A stretch of 60,562 nucleotides of DNA from a virus. Below are positions 33,955-41,480 of this stretch, piece after piece. A model generated the notes under the pieces. That model was given only the letters and a program-made list of their open reading frames with translations. It searched no databases and had not been told where the DNA came from. The stretch's first letter is position 1, and each line of letters opens with the position of its first letter. The translations under genes and the position numbers were made by a program. Where the stretch lies: IMG/VR virus record IMGVR_UViG_3300002052_000004, positions 1 through 60,562 of that record; one strand, given 5' to 3'.

Positions 33955-34176
33955 TTACTCTGGTCCATACGGGCATGCATACATTACCTTAATCCCTCCA
34001 CGAATCATGCGCAATAAGTTTGAATTCTTTGCCGTGAACTCCGCCCACACTTCTCCACCCTCGAGTTTCCTTTGCTCGAGCAACTTCGTAACATTCCGCC
34101 TAAACAATCCCTTCTGTTCGGGAACTTTAACCACTCCGATTGCTATGGAGTTACCATTCGGCCAGTCAGCTAACAC
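33955..34176 (-). CDS. Unknown 73-residue protein
   Basis: GTG start overlapping the previous stop. A basic amphipathic helix (RRNVTKLLEQRKLEGG) lies between two beta segments. No family recognised. Confidence 0.55.
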   Translation of the reverse strand: MLADWPNGNSIAIGVVKVPEQKGLFRRNVTKLLEQRKLEGGEVWAEFTAKNSNLLRMIRGGIKVMYACPYGPE

Positions 34177-34403
34177 TGCGATGTCTCTCCCTCTTCAACA
34201 AACCACTTAACAAGAAACTCCATTAACTGACCAGCAAGAGGGTTTACCCGCTTTAAATATGCAATATCTCTATTTGGGCAGATAATGTCTAATTCTTTCA
34301 CCGCGTCAGCAATAATCACCTTTATTCCGCTATGAAGAGTATCGAACCTATTATTAGGTACGTGTAGAAGGAATTCATCTATTCTTCTTCCTAGTTGTCC
34401 CAT
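34170..34403 (-). CDS. Unknown 77-residue helical protein
   Basis: It is helical throughout, with LGRRIDEFLLHVPNNRFDTL and a C-terminal amphipathic helix. No motif recognised. Confidence 0.55.
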   Translation of the reverse strand: MGQLGRRIDEFLLHVPNNRFDTLHSGIKVIIADAVKELDIICPNRDIAYLKRVNPLAGQLMEFLVKWFVEEGETSQC

Positions 34404-34424
34404 CTTTTACACACCTAGTTCCTT

Positions 34425-34778
34425 TTATTGAGCCTCCCATGGAAATACTATCCACTTAACGGTCTTCTCGTACATCCACGCTGTCGGGATAACTTTACTC
34501 CTCTTATGATAGTACAGAGTGGCAGTCATGTTACTTCGAAAGGGCTCGAGCGTTCCTCCAGAATCAGCTATATCATCCACAATAAGTGTACCGCGCGTTA
34601 TCTCCGTCCTATCCACTATAAGTGGTATGTCCATTAAGTGTGATAATCGTACAGCTACGACCAACCCACCTCTCGGTATACCGAAGACATCAAGAAACTT
34701 TGTCCCTCGAAATAAACGCTTTATCATTTGGCAAGCAGTATCGAACTGCTCCCATGTCATGAACTCTAAGTCTGTCAT
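34425..34778 (-). CDS. Phosphoribosyltransferase-like protein
   Basis: This 117-residue protein has the PRTase hood loop GIPRGGLVVAVRLSHLM and the PRPP-binding motif TLIVDDIADSGGTL. It is shorter than cellular enzymes. It may salvage a purine or pyrimidine base; its presence beside a virus-encoded deazaguanine pathway is suggestive but the substrate is unknown. Confidence 0.8.
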   Translation of the reverse strand: MTDLEFMTWEQFDTACQMIKRLFRGTKFLDVFGIPRGGLVVAVRLSHLMDIPLIVDRTEITRGTLIVDDIADSGGTLEPFRSNMTATLYYHKRSKVIPTAWMYEKTVKWIVFPWEAQ

Positions 34779-34825
34779 CTTCTTCTCCTCAAGCTATTCC
34801 TAGCAACAATAGCATAAACGCCAAC

Positions 34826-34912
34826 CTATATCGTCTCGTATGCATGGATAATATGAACGCTGTCGCGAGTGGCATCGTACAAAAGTATGCCATCCAATTC
34901 ATTAATCCTCAT
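34826..34912 (-). CDS. Possible 28-residue peptide
   Basis: It starts at ATG 34912 within the end of the next gene, after GGTGGAGG. The frame is short and the evidence is only the ribosome site and coupling. Confidence 0.3.
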   Translation of the reverse strand: MRINELDGILLYDATRDSVHIIHAYETI

Positions 34913-35249
34913 CCTCCACCTTTTTCTTCGCCAATACACTCTTTCGATACTCCTTTGATTGCTTACCGTGCTTCTTCATATGCCTACCGATACCACCGAC
35001 TTTACTGCCCGGTTGCGGTACGCGAATTGTACATCGTCCAGGGTATCCGTGAACAACTCTATGCTCTTGCTCAGTATACTCAGTCAATACCTTCTCTCTT
35101 TCTCCTTCTATGTGATGCCCTAATCTTTTCTTCCAGAGCTCCGTAAAGTGGTCTTCTGACTTAGCTGGCGTTGATACAACTATAGCCTTCGGTAAGTCCT
35201 TCCCGCGTAACTGTCGCCACCAACGTTTAAGCGTTTCTTTAATTGTCAT
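34902..35249 (-). CDS. Unknown basic protein
   Basis: This 115-residue, strongly basic protein has KSEDHFTELWKKRLGHH and PQPGSKVGGIGRHMKKHGK. It may bind nucleic acid. Overlaps both neighbours by a few bases. Confidence 0.55.
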   Translation of the reverse strand: MTIKETLKRWWRQLRGKDLPKAIVVSTPAKSEDHFTELWKKRLGHHIEGEREKVLTEYTEQEHRVVHGYPGRCTIRVPQPGSKVGGIGRHMKKHGKQSKEYRKSVLAKKKVEDED

Positions 35250-35578
35250 GCTCTATACCCCAAGTTCTTTCCACGTAGCTTCTCGAAGAACTCTTGCATC
35301 TTTTGCCGTCGTTCCTCTGCTTTCTTCGCCATTATCTTGTAATACTCTGGCTCATATTTCTTGAACCACTGGTCAATCTTTACTATAGACCAGTAATCCA
35401 TAGTCAGTACATCCGCTAATGCCATAGCTACATTAAATGGCATTTCCACTCTCTGAATCACCGACAATATCATGTTGAGCAATGCTTGTCTATGTGCATT
35501 GAGGCACTCAAGGCAAGTGAGTGCATCTGCTTTCGGCGCACTACAATCTGCGTGTTCTTCGAATTGACAATTCTTCAT
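35246..35578 (-). CDS. Helical protein with N-terminal Cys cluster
   Basis: This 110-residue protein has four Cys near the N-terminus (CQFEEHADC, CLEC), then helices ending in a basic amphipathic stretch. Function unknown. Confidence 0.55.
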   Translation of the reverse strand: MKNCQFEEHADCSAPKADALTCLECLNAHRQALLNMILSVIQRVEMPFNVAMALADVLTMDYWSIVKIDQWFKKYEPEYYKIMAKKAEERRQKMQEFFEKLRGKNLGYRA

Positions 35579-35955
35579 TCTATCACCTCTAGTACCTTTA
35601 TACTTCCGAACGATATATTCTTCTCGAGGAACTCTTTGAGTCCTGCTGTCATCCGCTTATACTTAAACACCGGCGGAGCTTTCCCATTCCGTGTTGTGTC
35701 AAGTACCATATGGTACAAGTCAGCTATCTCAAGCGTTGGATGCCGCGGTAACATTTCACCTTGCCGACAAGCCGCGCAACCAAAGAGCACTAACTTATTC
35801 TGGAACTTTCTACTCCCTTCGTATCTAGCGGTCAGTGATAAGTTGTGACACCACGGGCAAGTCCACGGTCCTGTTTTCATAATCCTTCTATAACGAGCTT
35901 GTCGCGCAAGAATTATCCTTCGTCTAAGGTCAGGTACTTTACTCTTCTTACCCAC
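35575..35955 (-). CDS. Elf1-like transcription elongation factor
   Basis: This 126-residue protein starts at GTG 35955. It has a basic Arg/Lys-rich N-terminal tail, a zinc ribbon CPWC (Cys33/36) and CAAC (Cys60/63) with about 23 residues between, followed by an acidic LEIADLYHMVLD helix. This order matches archaeal and eukaryotic Elf1, which binds the RNA polymerase clamp during elongation. A C-terminal extension of about 35 residues is extra. Other zinc ribbons remain possible. Confidence 0.55.
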   Translation of the reverse strand: MGKKSKVPDLRRRIILARQARYRRIMKTGPWTCPWCHNLSLTARYEGSRKFQNKLVLFGCAACRQGEMLPRHPTLEIADLYHMVLDTTRNGKAPPVFKYKRMTAGLKEFLEKNISFGSIKVLEVIE

Positions 35956-36199
35956 CGTACTTCACCCTCGTGCCTTTAACACTCACTCCTGTAATCAGTT
36001 TGAGATACCCTCGGAGAGAGACTGTCACGCTGGCAATCTGCTCATCCGAGAGTATCGCTGGAGGGTTGAATGTCGTAACCACATTTATCTGGTAGAGCAC
36101 GTGCATCTTCGTGCCGCAAATCGGGCAGAGCCACTCTACTGTCTCACTGGGGACGTTATCCGCATGGAGACATTTTGAGCATCTAATCGTGAACGGCAT
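35948..36199 (-). CDS. Zinc-ribbon protein
   Basis: This 83-residue protein has CSKC and CPICG knuckles about 18 residues apart, then a beta-rich C-terminus (GVSVKGTRVKYGG). ATG 36199 follows AAGGAGAAATTG. Confidence 0.6.
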   Translation of the reverse strand: MPFTIRCSKCLHADNVPSETVEWLCPICGTKMHVLYQINVVTTFNPPAILSDEQIASVTVSLRGYLKLITGVSVKGTRVKYGG

Positions 36200-36354
36200 T
36201 CTTTCAATTTCTCCTTTAGTGCTTCCTTCGTTGGTGCTTGAATAACAAAGCCACAGAGACAAATGTAGACAACATGTGTTCGGTGTCTCTTTACCTTACC
36301 GTCTCTTCCACACTTCGGACACTTCTTTCTCCTCGAGTGCCTTAATCTCTTCAT
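36136..36354 (-). CDS. Zinc-ribbon protein
   Basis: This 72-residue basic protein has CPKCGRDG and a CLCGF knuckle, then a Lys/Glu-rich helix. It overlaps the next gene's start by about 60 bases. Confidence 0.6.
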   Translation of the reverse strand: MKRLRHSRRKKCPKCGRDGKVKRHRTHVVYICLCGFVIQAPTKEALKEKLKECRSRLDAQNVSMRITSPVRQ

Positions 36355-36558
36355 TTAAACATTCTCCCTCGCCGGACATCCTGGTTTCTTGAACATATCA
36401 CACAACAGTTTCCGACAGTTTCCCTCTTTGTTAGTCGACCAGTTCGGGAAGTGTGGACACTTAGTTGACAAATCCAATATCGAACGCTGTTGTTTCTTCT
36501 TCACCCCTTTCTGTGGCTTATCCGTGAGATAGAAAAAGAAATCAACATCTTTCGGCAT
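36355..36558 (-). CDS. Cys-containing small protein
   Basis: In this 67-residue protein, ATG 36558 follows GGAGGAGAACAA. CPHFPNW, NCRKLLC and GCPA supply four cysteines near the C-terminus, with the Trp/Pro context of iron-sulfur or zinc modules. Confidence 0.6.
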   Translation of the reverse strand: MPKDVDFFFYLTDKPQKGVKKKQQRSILDLSTKCPHFPNWSTNKEGNCRKLLCDMFKKPGCPARENV

Positions 36559-36712
36559 TTGTTCTCCTCCAGTTGCTTTTCGAGTCGCATGTTTTACATA
36601 CAGCGTTCGTTGCAGCTTCCAGTAGAGCCTTCGTGCCTCTAATCCTAACAGTAGAGTATATTCCTGCGCCACATTCACTGCACACATTGTACGCTCTTGG
36701 CAGTTTCCCCAT
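36542..36712 (-). CDS. Zinc-ribbon mini-protein
   Basis: This 56-residue protein has CSECG and CKTC knuckles about 28 residues apart. It overlaps the next gene. Confidence 0.6.
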   Translation of the reverse strand: MGKLPRAYNVCSECGAGIYSTVRIRGTKALLEAATNAVCKTCDSKSNWRRTNAERC

Positions 36713-36921
36713 TACTCTTCTCTCTCCGTCCAAGCAATGTGTATCACGAACAACTCTGCACCTTCATATCTCGTCTGTACATATCCCTGACGTTCCAGGT
36801 TTCTGATGGCTGATGCAAGTATATGATACTTGAGATGCAACACATGTGCGAGCTTCTCTACAGAGAATTCCTTGTTCCTGTCGGCTAAGTACGACTCTAT
36901 CCGTCGGCTAGTTGGGTCCAC
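36712..36921 (-). CDS. Winged-helix protein
   Basis: In this 69-residue protein, GTG 36921 is preferred with GGAGGGAAACTCC. A compact winged helix is visible (KLAHVLHLKYHILASAIRNL, YVQTRYEGAELFVI). Confidence 0.6.
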   Translation of the reverse strand: MDPTSRRIESYLADRNKEFSVEKLAHVLHLKYHILASAIRNLERQGYVQTRYEGAELFVIHIAWTEREE

Positions 36922-37213
36922 GGAGTTTCCCTCCCTTTTCCTTCGGACCGTACCAGTATCTTTTCCCATCGTACTTCCTATCAATCACACCGTCATCGAA
37001 AAGTTTGTTCAATGCATTCATCGTTCGAAACTGTGTGACCCTCTTATTCACGAAGTCCTTTCCTTCCCAGATTTCCTTGACTGACAGTGAGTTACTCGTC
37101 CTCTTGCCGTACTCAATGACCTTCCGTGCTATCTCATTCCATTCAACCTTCTTTCCGCCTTGTTTCGCTTCAGTTTCCTGAAGCTTCCGAAAGTCTTCTA
37201 AACTTTTTGGCAT
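36908..37213 (-). CDS. Winged-helix protein with MPKSL N-terminal motif
   Basis: This 101-residue protein begins MPKSLEDFRKLQE, the motif shared with three other small genes here. A winged helix follows at about residues 25-90 (NKRVTQFRTMNALNKLFDDG, RKYDGKRYWYG). It has a GGAGGTGG site and a structured leader upstream at 37214-37398. Confidence 0.75.
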   Translation of the reverse strand: MPKSLEDFRKLQETEAKQGGKKVEWNEIARKVIEYGKRTSNSLSVKEIWEGKDFVNKRVTQFRTMNALNKLFDDGVIDRKYDGKRYWYGPKEKGGKLRGPN

Positions 37214-37398
37214 GTCTCTTTACCACCTCCGATACTATATGCTTGGCGGTCATGCCGCACCAAGCTTCATAAGTACGGAAAGTTGAAGCTAGCAACCATT
37301 TCTAGGAGTGAAGAGGGCTCTTATGCGGTTAGCCCTCACGGGGGTATTTGTTTTACCAGTGCATGGACACACCGCCGCAATCCCGCTCTGTCTAGTGA
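37214..37398 (-). ncRNA. Structured leader RNA of MPKSL gene
   Basis: Three successive stems are visible: GCTTGG/CCAAGC with inner GCGG/CCGC (37241-37265), GCTTCA/TGAAGC (37264-37289) and GAGGGCT/AGCCCTC (37313-37337). They lie directly before the ribosome site of the gene at 37213. It could control translation or be a separate RNA. Confidence 0.45.
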
Positions 37399-37599
37399 TT
37401 AACTAGCTCTCGCGATTCTCTTCATCTCCTCTTTGCGTACAACACCTAGCTTCTCCGTGTCTAAGAGCTTGCCTTTACCATCTGAGGTTAACTTCATAAC
37501 TTCATACTCTGTCTTCATACCATTGTCGTGGTCATCAAAGACTAAATGAAAAACCTTAGAGACATCGTCGGGATTGTACACACGAACCATCATTCTCAT
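37399..37599 (-). CDS. Unknown 66-residue protein
   Basis: It is a beta-rich small protein (VYNPDDVSKVFHLVFDDHDN) with a basic tail. GGAGGTGAGAGGTAG site. The promoter at 37668 drives it. Confidence 0.6.
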   Translation of the reverse strand: MRMMVRVYNPDDVSKVFHLVFDDHDNGMKTEYEVMKLTSDGKGKLLDTEKLGVVRKEEMKRIARAS

Positions 37600-37667
37600 C
37601 TACCTCTCACCTCCTTCACTCGCTCACTCGTGAAACAAATCTCTCTGATAGTATTTCCCGCCCCACC

Positions 37668-37687
37668 TTTATAAATCTTTCCGTCCA
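37668..37687 (-). promoter_or_regulatory. BRE/TATA promoter
   Basis: On the minus strand GGACGGAAAG precedes ATTTATAAAG. Transcription would begin about 25 bases downstream, ahead of the gene at 37599. Confidence 0.7.
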
Positions 37688-38121
37688 CGTTCAAGCCTCG
37701 TACACACGAACTTATATGCTCGTTTCGCTCGAGGAGTAAATCTCTTAATGTACTCCTTTATACGTTCCAACTCCCGTGTTGTATACTGCCGTTCAGCATT
37801 ACTTAAATGTTTCGATATTACTTTCAGGCGTGAATCGATATATGGTAATATAAACATCACAGCTTCACGTTTTATGACGAGATATGGTAAGAGTGTTTCG
37901 AGGAAATGTTTACATACTGGCAACTGGTAAACATAGAAGATGAATCCAGTATTTGCTTTTGTTATAAGACCTCTTGGAAATCGTTGTTTTATCAACTCTA
38001 ACACTAGTCGGTGCTGATTGCTGATTGAAATCTGTACTCGCAGGTACTCGCAATGTGGACTTGCAACGTGAATAGACCCTTCTCCATCGAATATTCCAGC
38101 GATGTATTCTACCGATAACAT
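37669..38121 (-). CDS. LAGLIDADG endonuclease-like protein
   Basis: This 150-residue protein has one clear LAGLIDADG helix, YIAGIFDGEGSIHV, near the N-terminus and a second alpha/beta half. One motif suggests it acts as a dimer. It is free-standing, not in an intron or intein. ATG 38121 lies only about 10-15 bases from the predicted transcript start, with no clear ribosome site. Confidence 0.85.
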   Translation of the reverse strand: MLSVEYIAGIFDGEGSIHVASPHCEYLRVQISISNQHRLVLELIKQRFPRGLITKANTGFIFYVYQLPVCKHFLETLLPYLVIKREAVMFILPYIDSRLKVISKHLSNAERQYTTRELERIKEYIKRFTPRAKRAYKFVCTRLERGRKDL

Positions 38122-38154
38122 ATTTGTTCCACATTTAATCCTTGGATGGAACAA

Positions 38155-38175
38155 ATATTTAAACGTTTCGGTTCA
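38155..38175 (-). promoter_or_regulatory. BRE/TATA promoter for LAGLIDADG gene
   Basis: On the minus strand GAACCGAAAC precedes GTTTAAATAT. It is similar in layout to the three GGAAAG promoters but divergent in the BRE. Confidence 0.6.
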
Positions 38176-38194
38176 TTAGTCAAATCTTTTGGTT

Positions 38195-38539
38195 CTATCC
38201 CCACGTTACAGTTCTTTTAACCAAGAACGGACGGAAATGCTTCAGGATAACGCTTAACTCTTCACGCGTTGGTTTATCTTCCCATTCGTGCCAATTGATA
38301 ACGTCCTCTATTCTATCCAGGTCATGGTCATCACTCTCGTCGGTAGTGACAATGTAGTCACCTTCACAACACTCTCCGGCAAGTACCGTCAACACGCTCA
38401 CTATCGTATCAGCTGGTACCTCATCCAGCTGGCATTCTATAAGCGCATCGAGGAACTTTGTATTCTCATCTGGTAGCACTAGTACGATAGACTTCTCGCC
38501 ATTCTTATTGATGTTCGCGATACTCTCTTCGAGTTTCAT
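38195..38539 (-). CDS. Unknown acidic protein
   Basis: This 114-residue acidic alpha/beta protein has CCEGDYIVTTDESDDHDLDR. AGGAGGTGAGTAA site. No family recognised. Confidence 0.6.
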   Translation of the reverse strand: MKLEESIANINKNGEKSIVLVLPDENTKFLDALIECQLDEVPADTIVSVLTVLAGECCEGDYIVTTDESDDHDLDRIEDVINWHEWEDKPTREELSVILKHFRPFLVKRTVTWG

Positions 38540-38722
38540 TTACTCACCTCCTTCAACAGTAATAAACAATCCATTTGGATATCGCTTAACTCCTGTAGCC
38601 ATTGCAATAATCGCCATATCATTAGCCCTAAATCGTTTACACTCCCAGCTCTCTAACAACTCGACGTCAAGTTGAGTTTCTGGAATCAGCTGCACTCCAT
38701 TCTTGTGCAATACAAATTTCAC
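38540..38722 (-). CDS. Unknown 60-residue protein
   Basis: It starts at GTG 38722 behind GGAGGTGACGAT. A small alpha/beta fold is likely. No motif. Confidence 0.55.
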   Translation of the reverse strand: MKFVLHKNGVQLIPETQLDVELLESWECKRFRANDMAIIAMATGVKRYPNGLFITVEGGE

Positions 38723-38726
38723 ATCG

Positions 38727-38870
38727 TCACCTCCCTGTTACGCTCTCAACTAAGCCGTGCTTCATGAGGTAGTGACTTACTTGCGGATGGTCTGCCAGTG
38801 CGATGATTAGTTTCTCAAGAAGCATCCTATCTGTCATGTGCTTTACCGTTGGACACAGTTTTACTTCCAC
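38727..38870 (-). CDS. Unknown 47-residue protein
   Basis: It starts at GTG 38870 with GGAGGTGATAGAG. It is mainly one amphipathic helix (MTDRMLLEKLIIALADHP). Function unknown. Confidence 0.5.
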   Translation of the reverse strand: MEVKLCPTVKHMTDRMLLEKLIIALADHPQVSHYLMKHGLVESVTGR

Positions 38871-38875
38871 CTCTA

Positions 38876-39139
38876 TCACCTCCACCAATTGAATATCTTT
38901 CTCCAACCGCGCTTCTTCTCGATGTATTCTTCCAGTGCGGAGATGAAGTAGTAGAAATTCTTCCCGTGCTTCTCAGAGAATCGTGCTCCAATTACTCCCT
39001 TCTTCACTGCTCTCTCTAACAAGGACCTCGCGGTGTTCACGTGTATCTCGAAATGTTGAGCTACGTCAGCTGCCGATGGACATTTATCCTCGTAGGACAT
39101 CTCCTGCACGAACCTTATTACATCTTCAACTTCTGTCAT
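38876..39139 (-). CDS. Winged-helix/HTH protein
   Basis: In this 87-residue protein, ATG 39139 follows GGAGGTGATAGA. A helix-turn-helix (CPSAADVAQHFEIHVNTARSLL) and a YYFI wing are present. Confidence 0.7.
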   Translation of the reverse strand: MTEVEDVIRFVQEMSYEDKCPSAADVAQHFEIHVNTARSLLERAVKKGVIGARFSEKHGKNFYYFISALEEYIEKKRGWRKIFNWWR

Positions 39140-39143
39140 TCTA

Positions 39144-39344
39144 TCACCTCCACCACATGAAACGTTTATGTTTATGTTCTCGGAGCGCGTAGTGCTTCCT
39201 AACCTCATCTGACCAACCTACACCAAGTTTAGCCATTAGCTCAGCAGCTCTTTGCTGGGTCTCCACTCCACAGCAATTCCGAACTCGCATAAGGAAAGTC
39301 GTCAGTTCTCTGACCAACTCTCCACTGATTATATACTCAGTCAT
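39144..39344 (-). CDS. Unknown 66-residue helical protein
   Basis: It is helical with VRNCCGVETQQRAAELMAKLG and a basic His-rich C-terminus. GGAGGTGAGCAT site. Confidence 0.6.
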   Translation of the reverse strand: MTEYIISGELVRELTTFLMRVRNCCGVETQQRAAELMAKLGVGWSDEVRKHYALREHKHKRFMWWR

Positions 39345-39396
39345 ATGCTCACCTCCATACTATATCGGTGAGACCCCAAAAGGAGGGAAAAACCGA

Positions 39397-39498
39397 CTAC
39401 CTCTTGATGACTGCATATGCCAGCCCTGCCACTAATAGGAAGAGCAGACTGATAGTCACCATTAGGTCACCTGTCGTCATATACACAGTGATGTCCAA
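39397..39498 (-). CDS. Single-pass membrane mini-protein
   Basis: This 33-residue protein starts at TTG 39498 (GGAGGTGAGTCCCCAA). A transmembrane helix fills residues 12-30 and ends in IKR. Function unknown. Confidence 0.5.
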   Translation of the reverse strand: MDITVYMTTGDLMVTISLLFLLVAGLAYAVIKR

Positions 39499-39535
39499 TT
39501 GGGGACTCACCTCCTGGTACTGATGTACCTGTGAC

Positions 39536-39655
39536 TTATGGTTTTCCCCTTTTGTTGGGGTACAACCTTTTCCAGTGATTTGCCTGTTTGTGGTCGTTCA
39601 GTTCCCTTTCTGTGGGATACGACCGTGGGCAGAATTCACATGGGAACTTATTCAC
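39536..39655 (-). CDS. C2H2 zinc-finger mini-protein
   Basis: This 39-residue protein starts at GTG 39655 behind GGAGGTGAGATA. Cys6-x2-Cys9-x12-His22-x4-His27 is a classical C2H2 finger, with Tyr and Leu at expected core places, then a basic tail. Likely binds DNA or RNA. Confidence 0.7.
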   Translation of the reverse strand: MNKFPCEFCPRSYPTERELNDHKQANHWKRLYPNKRGKP

Positions 39656-39667
39656 TATCTCACCTCC

Positions 39668-39898
39668 TTATGGATTGAATCCGCAAGTCATACAGTAACC
39701 GGACCGTGATACGTTACTTTCACTGACATTCTTGCTGTAAGGTTGTCCGCAACACATACATGTTCCGTTCTCGATGTTCAGATTCTCGGATTCCCAAGCC
39801 ATACGCTGGTCTTCGTTCTCCCTTTCCCAATCAAAGTCCTCTTCTGCTTGCCTAGCCGGTTTCTCAAACTTCTCTCTACCATGTGGACATAGGCCCAA
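39668..39898 (-). CDS. Zinc-ribbon protein
   Basis: This 76-residue protein starts at TTG 39898 (AGGAGGTGATAA). CMCCG and CMTCG knuckles lie in the last 25 residues and Cys/His near the start. The middle is charged and helical. Confidence 0.6.
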   Translation of the reverse strand: MGLCPHGREKFEKPARQAEEDFDWERENEDQRMAWESENLNIENGTCMCCGQPYSKNVSESNVSRSGYCMTCGFNP

Positions 39899-39942
39899 AT
39901 TATCACCTCCTATAGTCTGATTCACAGGGCCAGTTTTCCGAT

Positions 39943-40335
39943 TTACTTACACACTAACTTGTAAGTAACCTCGGTGTGCGTGACTTCTTTCTCTTCCCTC
40001 ACTATTCGGCACCTTGGTATTGTCTCCGGACCGTAGACATTCACGCGGACATTGTCTACCTTACCTCGGTAGTTCACTCCGTCTGATTCTGCACCTTTGT
40101 TGAGTCGTACGTGTAACGCCTTTGCAACATCATGCGCGTGCTCAAAGTGCGCGGTCTCCAAGTATATCTGCTCATCTCCAAAGAGATTCATCGGTTCACT
40201 TCGCAGTTGTTCGGCCAACTTTATCTTCATCTGCTTCACTTTCAAGAGTCTGTCCCGTCTTCTTCCCATCCTCTCCAATTCGTTTCCGTAGTCACGCTCT
40301 ATCTTCGCCAGCAATTTCACCTTCCATTCTTCCAT
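39943..40335 (-). CDS. Unknown coiled-coil protein
   Basis: In this 130-residue protein, residues 1-50 form a basic coiled coil and the C-terminal half is beta-rich. No known family. Confidence 0.6.
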   Translation of the reverse strand: MEEWKVKLLAKIERDYGNELERMGRRRDRLLKVKQMKIKLAEQLRSEPMNLFGDEQIYLETAHFEHAHDVAKALHVRLNKGAESDGVNYRGKVDNVRVNVYGPETIPRCRIVREEKEVTHTEVTYKLVCK

Positions 40336-40659
40336 TTATATCTTCACCTCCTTTGGCATGAGTAACTCCTTATGCTCATACATCCTCTCCAACTCCTCCT
40401 TCGTTCGAAGCACACCAGATTTACTGTGCCTCTCGAACTGATTGAAGGGATTGTACGCATAATGCTCACATGGTTCAAGGAAGTCCACTCTCTTATTACA
40501 CCGACTGGACTTCTTGTTCTTACAGTAGTGCTTCGGCAAAGTACTGCCATTCCTCTTCATCTCCGCTGAAATGTACACTCCCGCCAACCTTGGCGTGACT
40601 TTCAGTACATACCAACAGAGCTGGCATATATGGTCAATCCCTGTCTTCGTCGGTTCCAC
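40336..40659 (-). CDS. Cys/His-rich protein
   Basis: This 107-residue protein starts at GTG 40659. Cys residues in ICQLCW, HYCKN, RCNK and PCEHYAYNPFNQFERH suggest a metal-bound fold. Function unknown. Confidence 0.6.
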   Translation of the reverse strand: MEPTKTGIDHICQLCWYVLKVTPRLAGVYISAEMKRNGSTLPKHYCKNKKSSRCNKRVDFLEPCEHYAYNPFNQFERHSKSGVLRTKEELERMYEHKELLMPKEVKI

Positions 40660-40899
40660 TTACATCACCTCTGTAAGTATAACTGGATTAGCCTCTGGGT
40701 ACTTTTCCCTTGCTTTCTTCTTTGCCAAATCAAAAGGCGTGTAACCTTTGATACTCCGATGCTCTCGCATTGCTTTCTGAACGTCGGCCCCTTTAACAAA
40801 GACCTTCCCTACTTTGATGAACTTGTTATCCTTTATCGTCTCAACTCGCCACGTCGAATCAGGAATAGGCTTTGTTCCCTTACGGTATCTGCTCTCCAC
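40660..40899 (-). CDS. Unknown basic protein
   Basis: This 79-residue basic protein has a small beta sheet and a helix (PFDLAKKKAREKYPEAN). GTG start overlapping the gene upstream by 20 bases. Confidence 0.55.
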   Translation of the reverse strand: MESRYRKGTKPIPDSTWRVETIKDNKFIKVGKVFVKGADVQKAMREHRSIKGYTPFDLAKKKAREKYPEANPVILTEVM

Positions 40900-41107
40900 T
40901 TTTCTTCCCCTCCTTAATATGGGCGTAAACTACTCCTCTCTGTACACGAATCCGTATGACTCTCTCATCGTCAAGTTGACTCACTGCCTTCTGAATGAGC
41001 CATCGCTCTTCGTTGAACTGCTCCGCTAACTCATCCATAGTGTATGCCAACTCTGGCTCCGTTTCGAGAAACTCCTTAATCCTCTCCTTCAGCTCAATAA
41101 GTTCCAT
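40880..41107 (-). CDS. Winged-helix protein
   Basis: This 75-residue protein has a compact winged helix: YTMDELAEQFNEERWLIQKAV then IRIRVQRGVVYAHI. It overlaps the zinc-ribbon gene upstream. Confidence 0.65.
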   Translation of the reverse strand: MELIELKERIKEFLETEPELAYTMDELAEQFNEERWLIQKAVSQLDDERVIRIRVQRGVVYAHIKEGKKSGEQIP

Positions 41108-41246
41108 ACTTCTTCCAACTCCTGTGAACTTTCACGAACTTTCCTCCACACTTTTTGCATGCCCAACCGAGTGGGTGTCGTTTATTCCTCTCAACCGGGT
41201 CGGGAACTAAACGTCCTCCACAGTCAGGACATCTTCGAGCTGTCAA
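41094..41246 (-). CDS. Zinc-ribbon mini-protein
   Basis: This 50-residue protein starts at TTG 41246 (GGAAGGTAAAAAGG). CPDCGGRL and CKKCGGKF knuckles form a standard zinc ribbon in a basic context. Confidence 0.65.
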   Translation of the reverse strand: MTARRCPDCGGRLVPDPVERNKRHPLGWACKKCGGKFVKVHRSWKKYGTY

Positions 41247-41251
41247 CCTTT

Positions 41252-41467
41252 TTACCTTCCGAAGTTTGTCTTAGCAATCGCTTCAATTGCCGCCTCTATA
41301 TCCTTAATTTCCACTTTGAACGGACCGTACTCTCCTTTGTGTGTCTTCGGCGGTTTAATCACTAACCACCCTTTGTCCAATGATGGCTGCAATGTCACAT
41401 CATAGTCACAGTTGTCGGTCTCGTTCATACGAGCCATTCTCGCGAGGATTACTACATCATGTACCAC
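41252..41467 (-). CDS. Unknown 71-residue protein
   Basis: GTG start with GGAGGTGATATGA. It is a small alpha/beta protein ending in a helix. No motif. Confidence 0.55.
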   Translation of the reverse strand: MVHDVVILARMARMNETDNCDYDVTLQPSLDKGWLVIKPPKTHKGEYGPFKVEIKDIEAAIEAIAKTNFGR

Positions 41468-41480
41468 TCATATCACCTCC

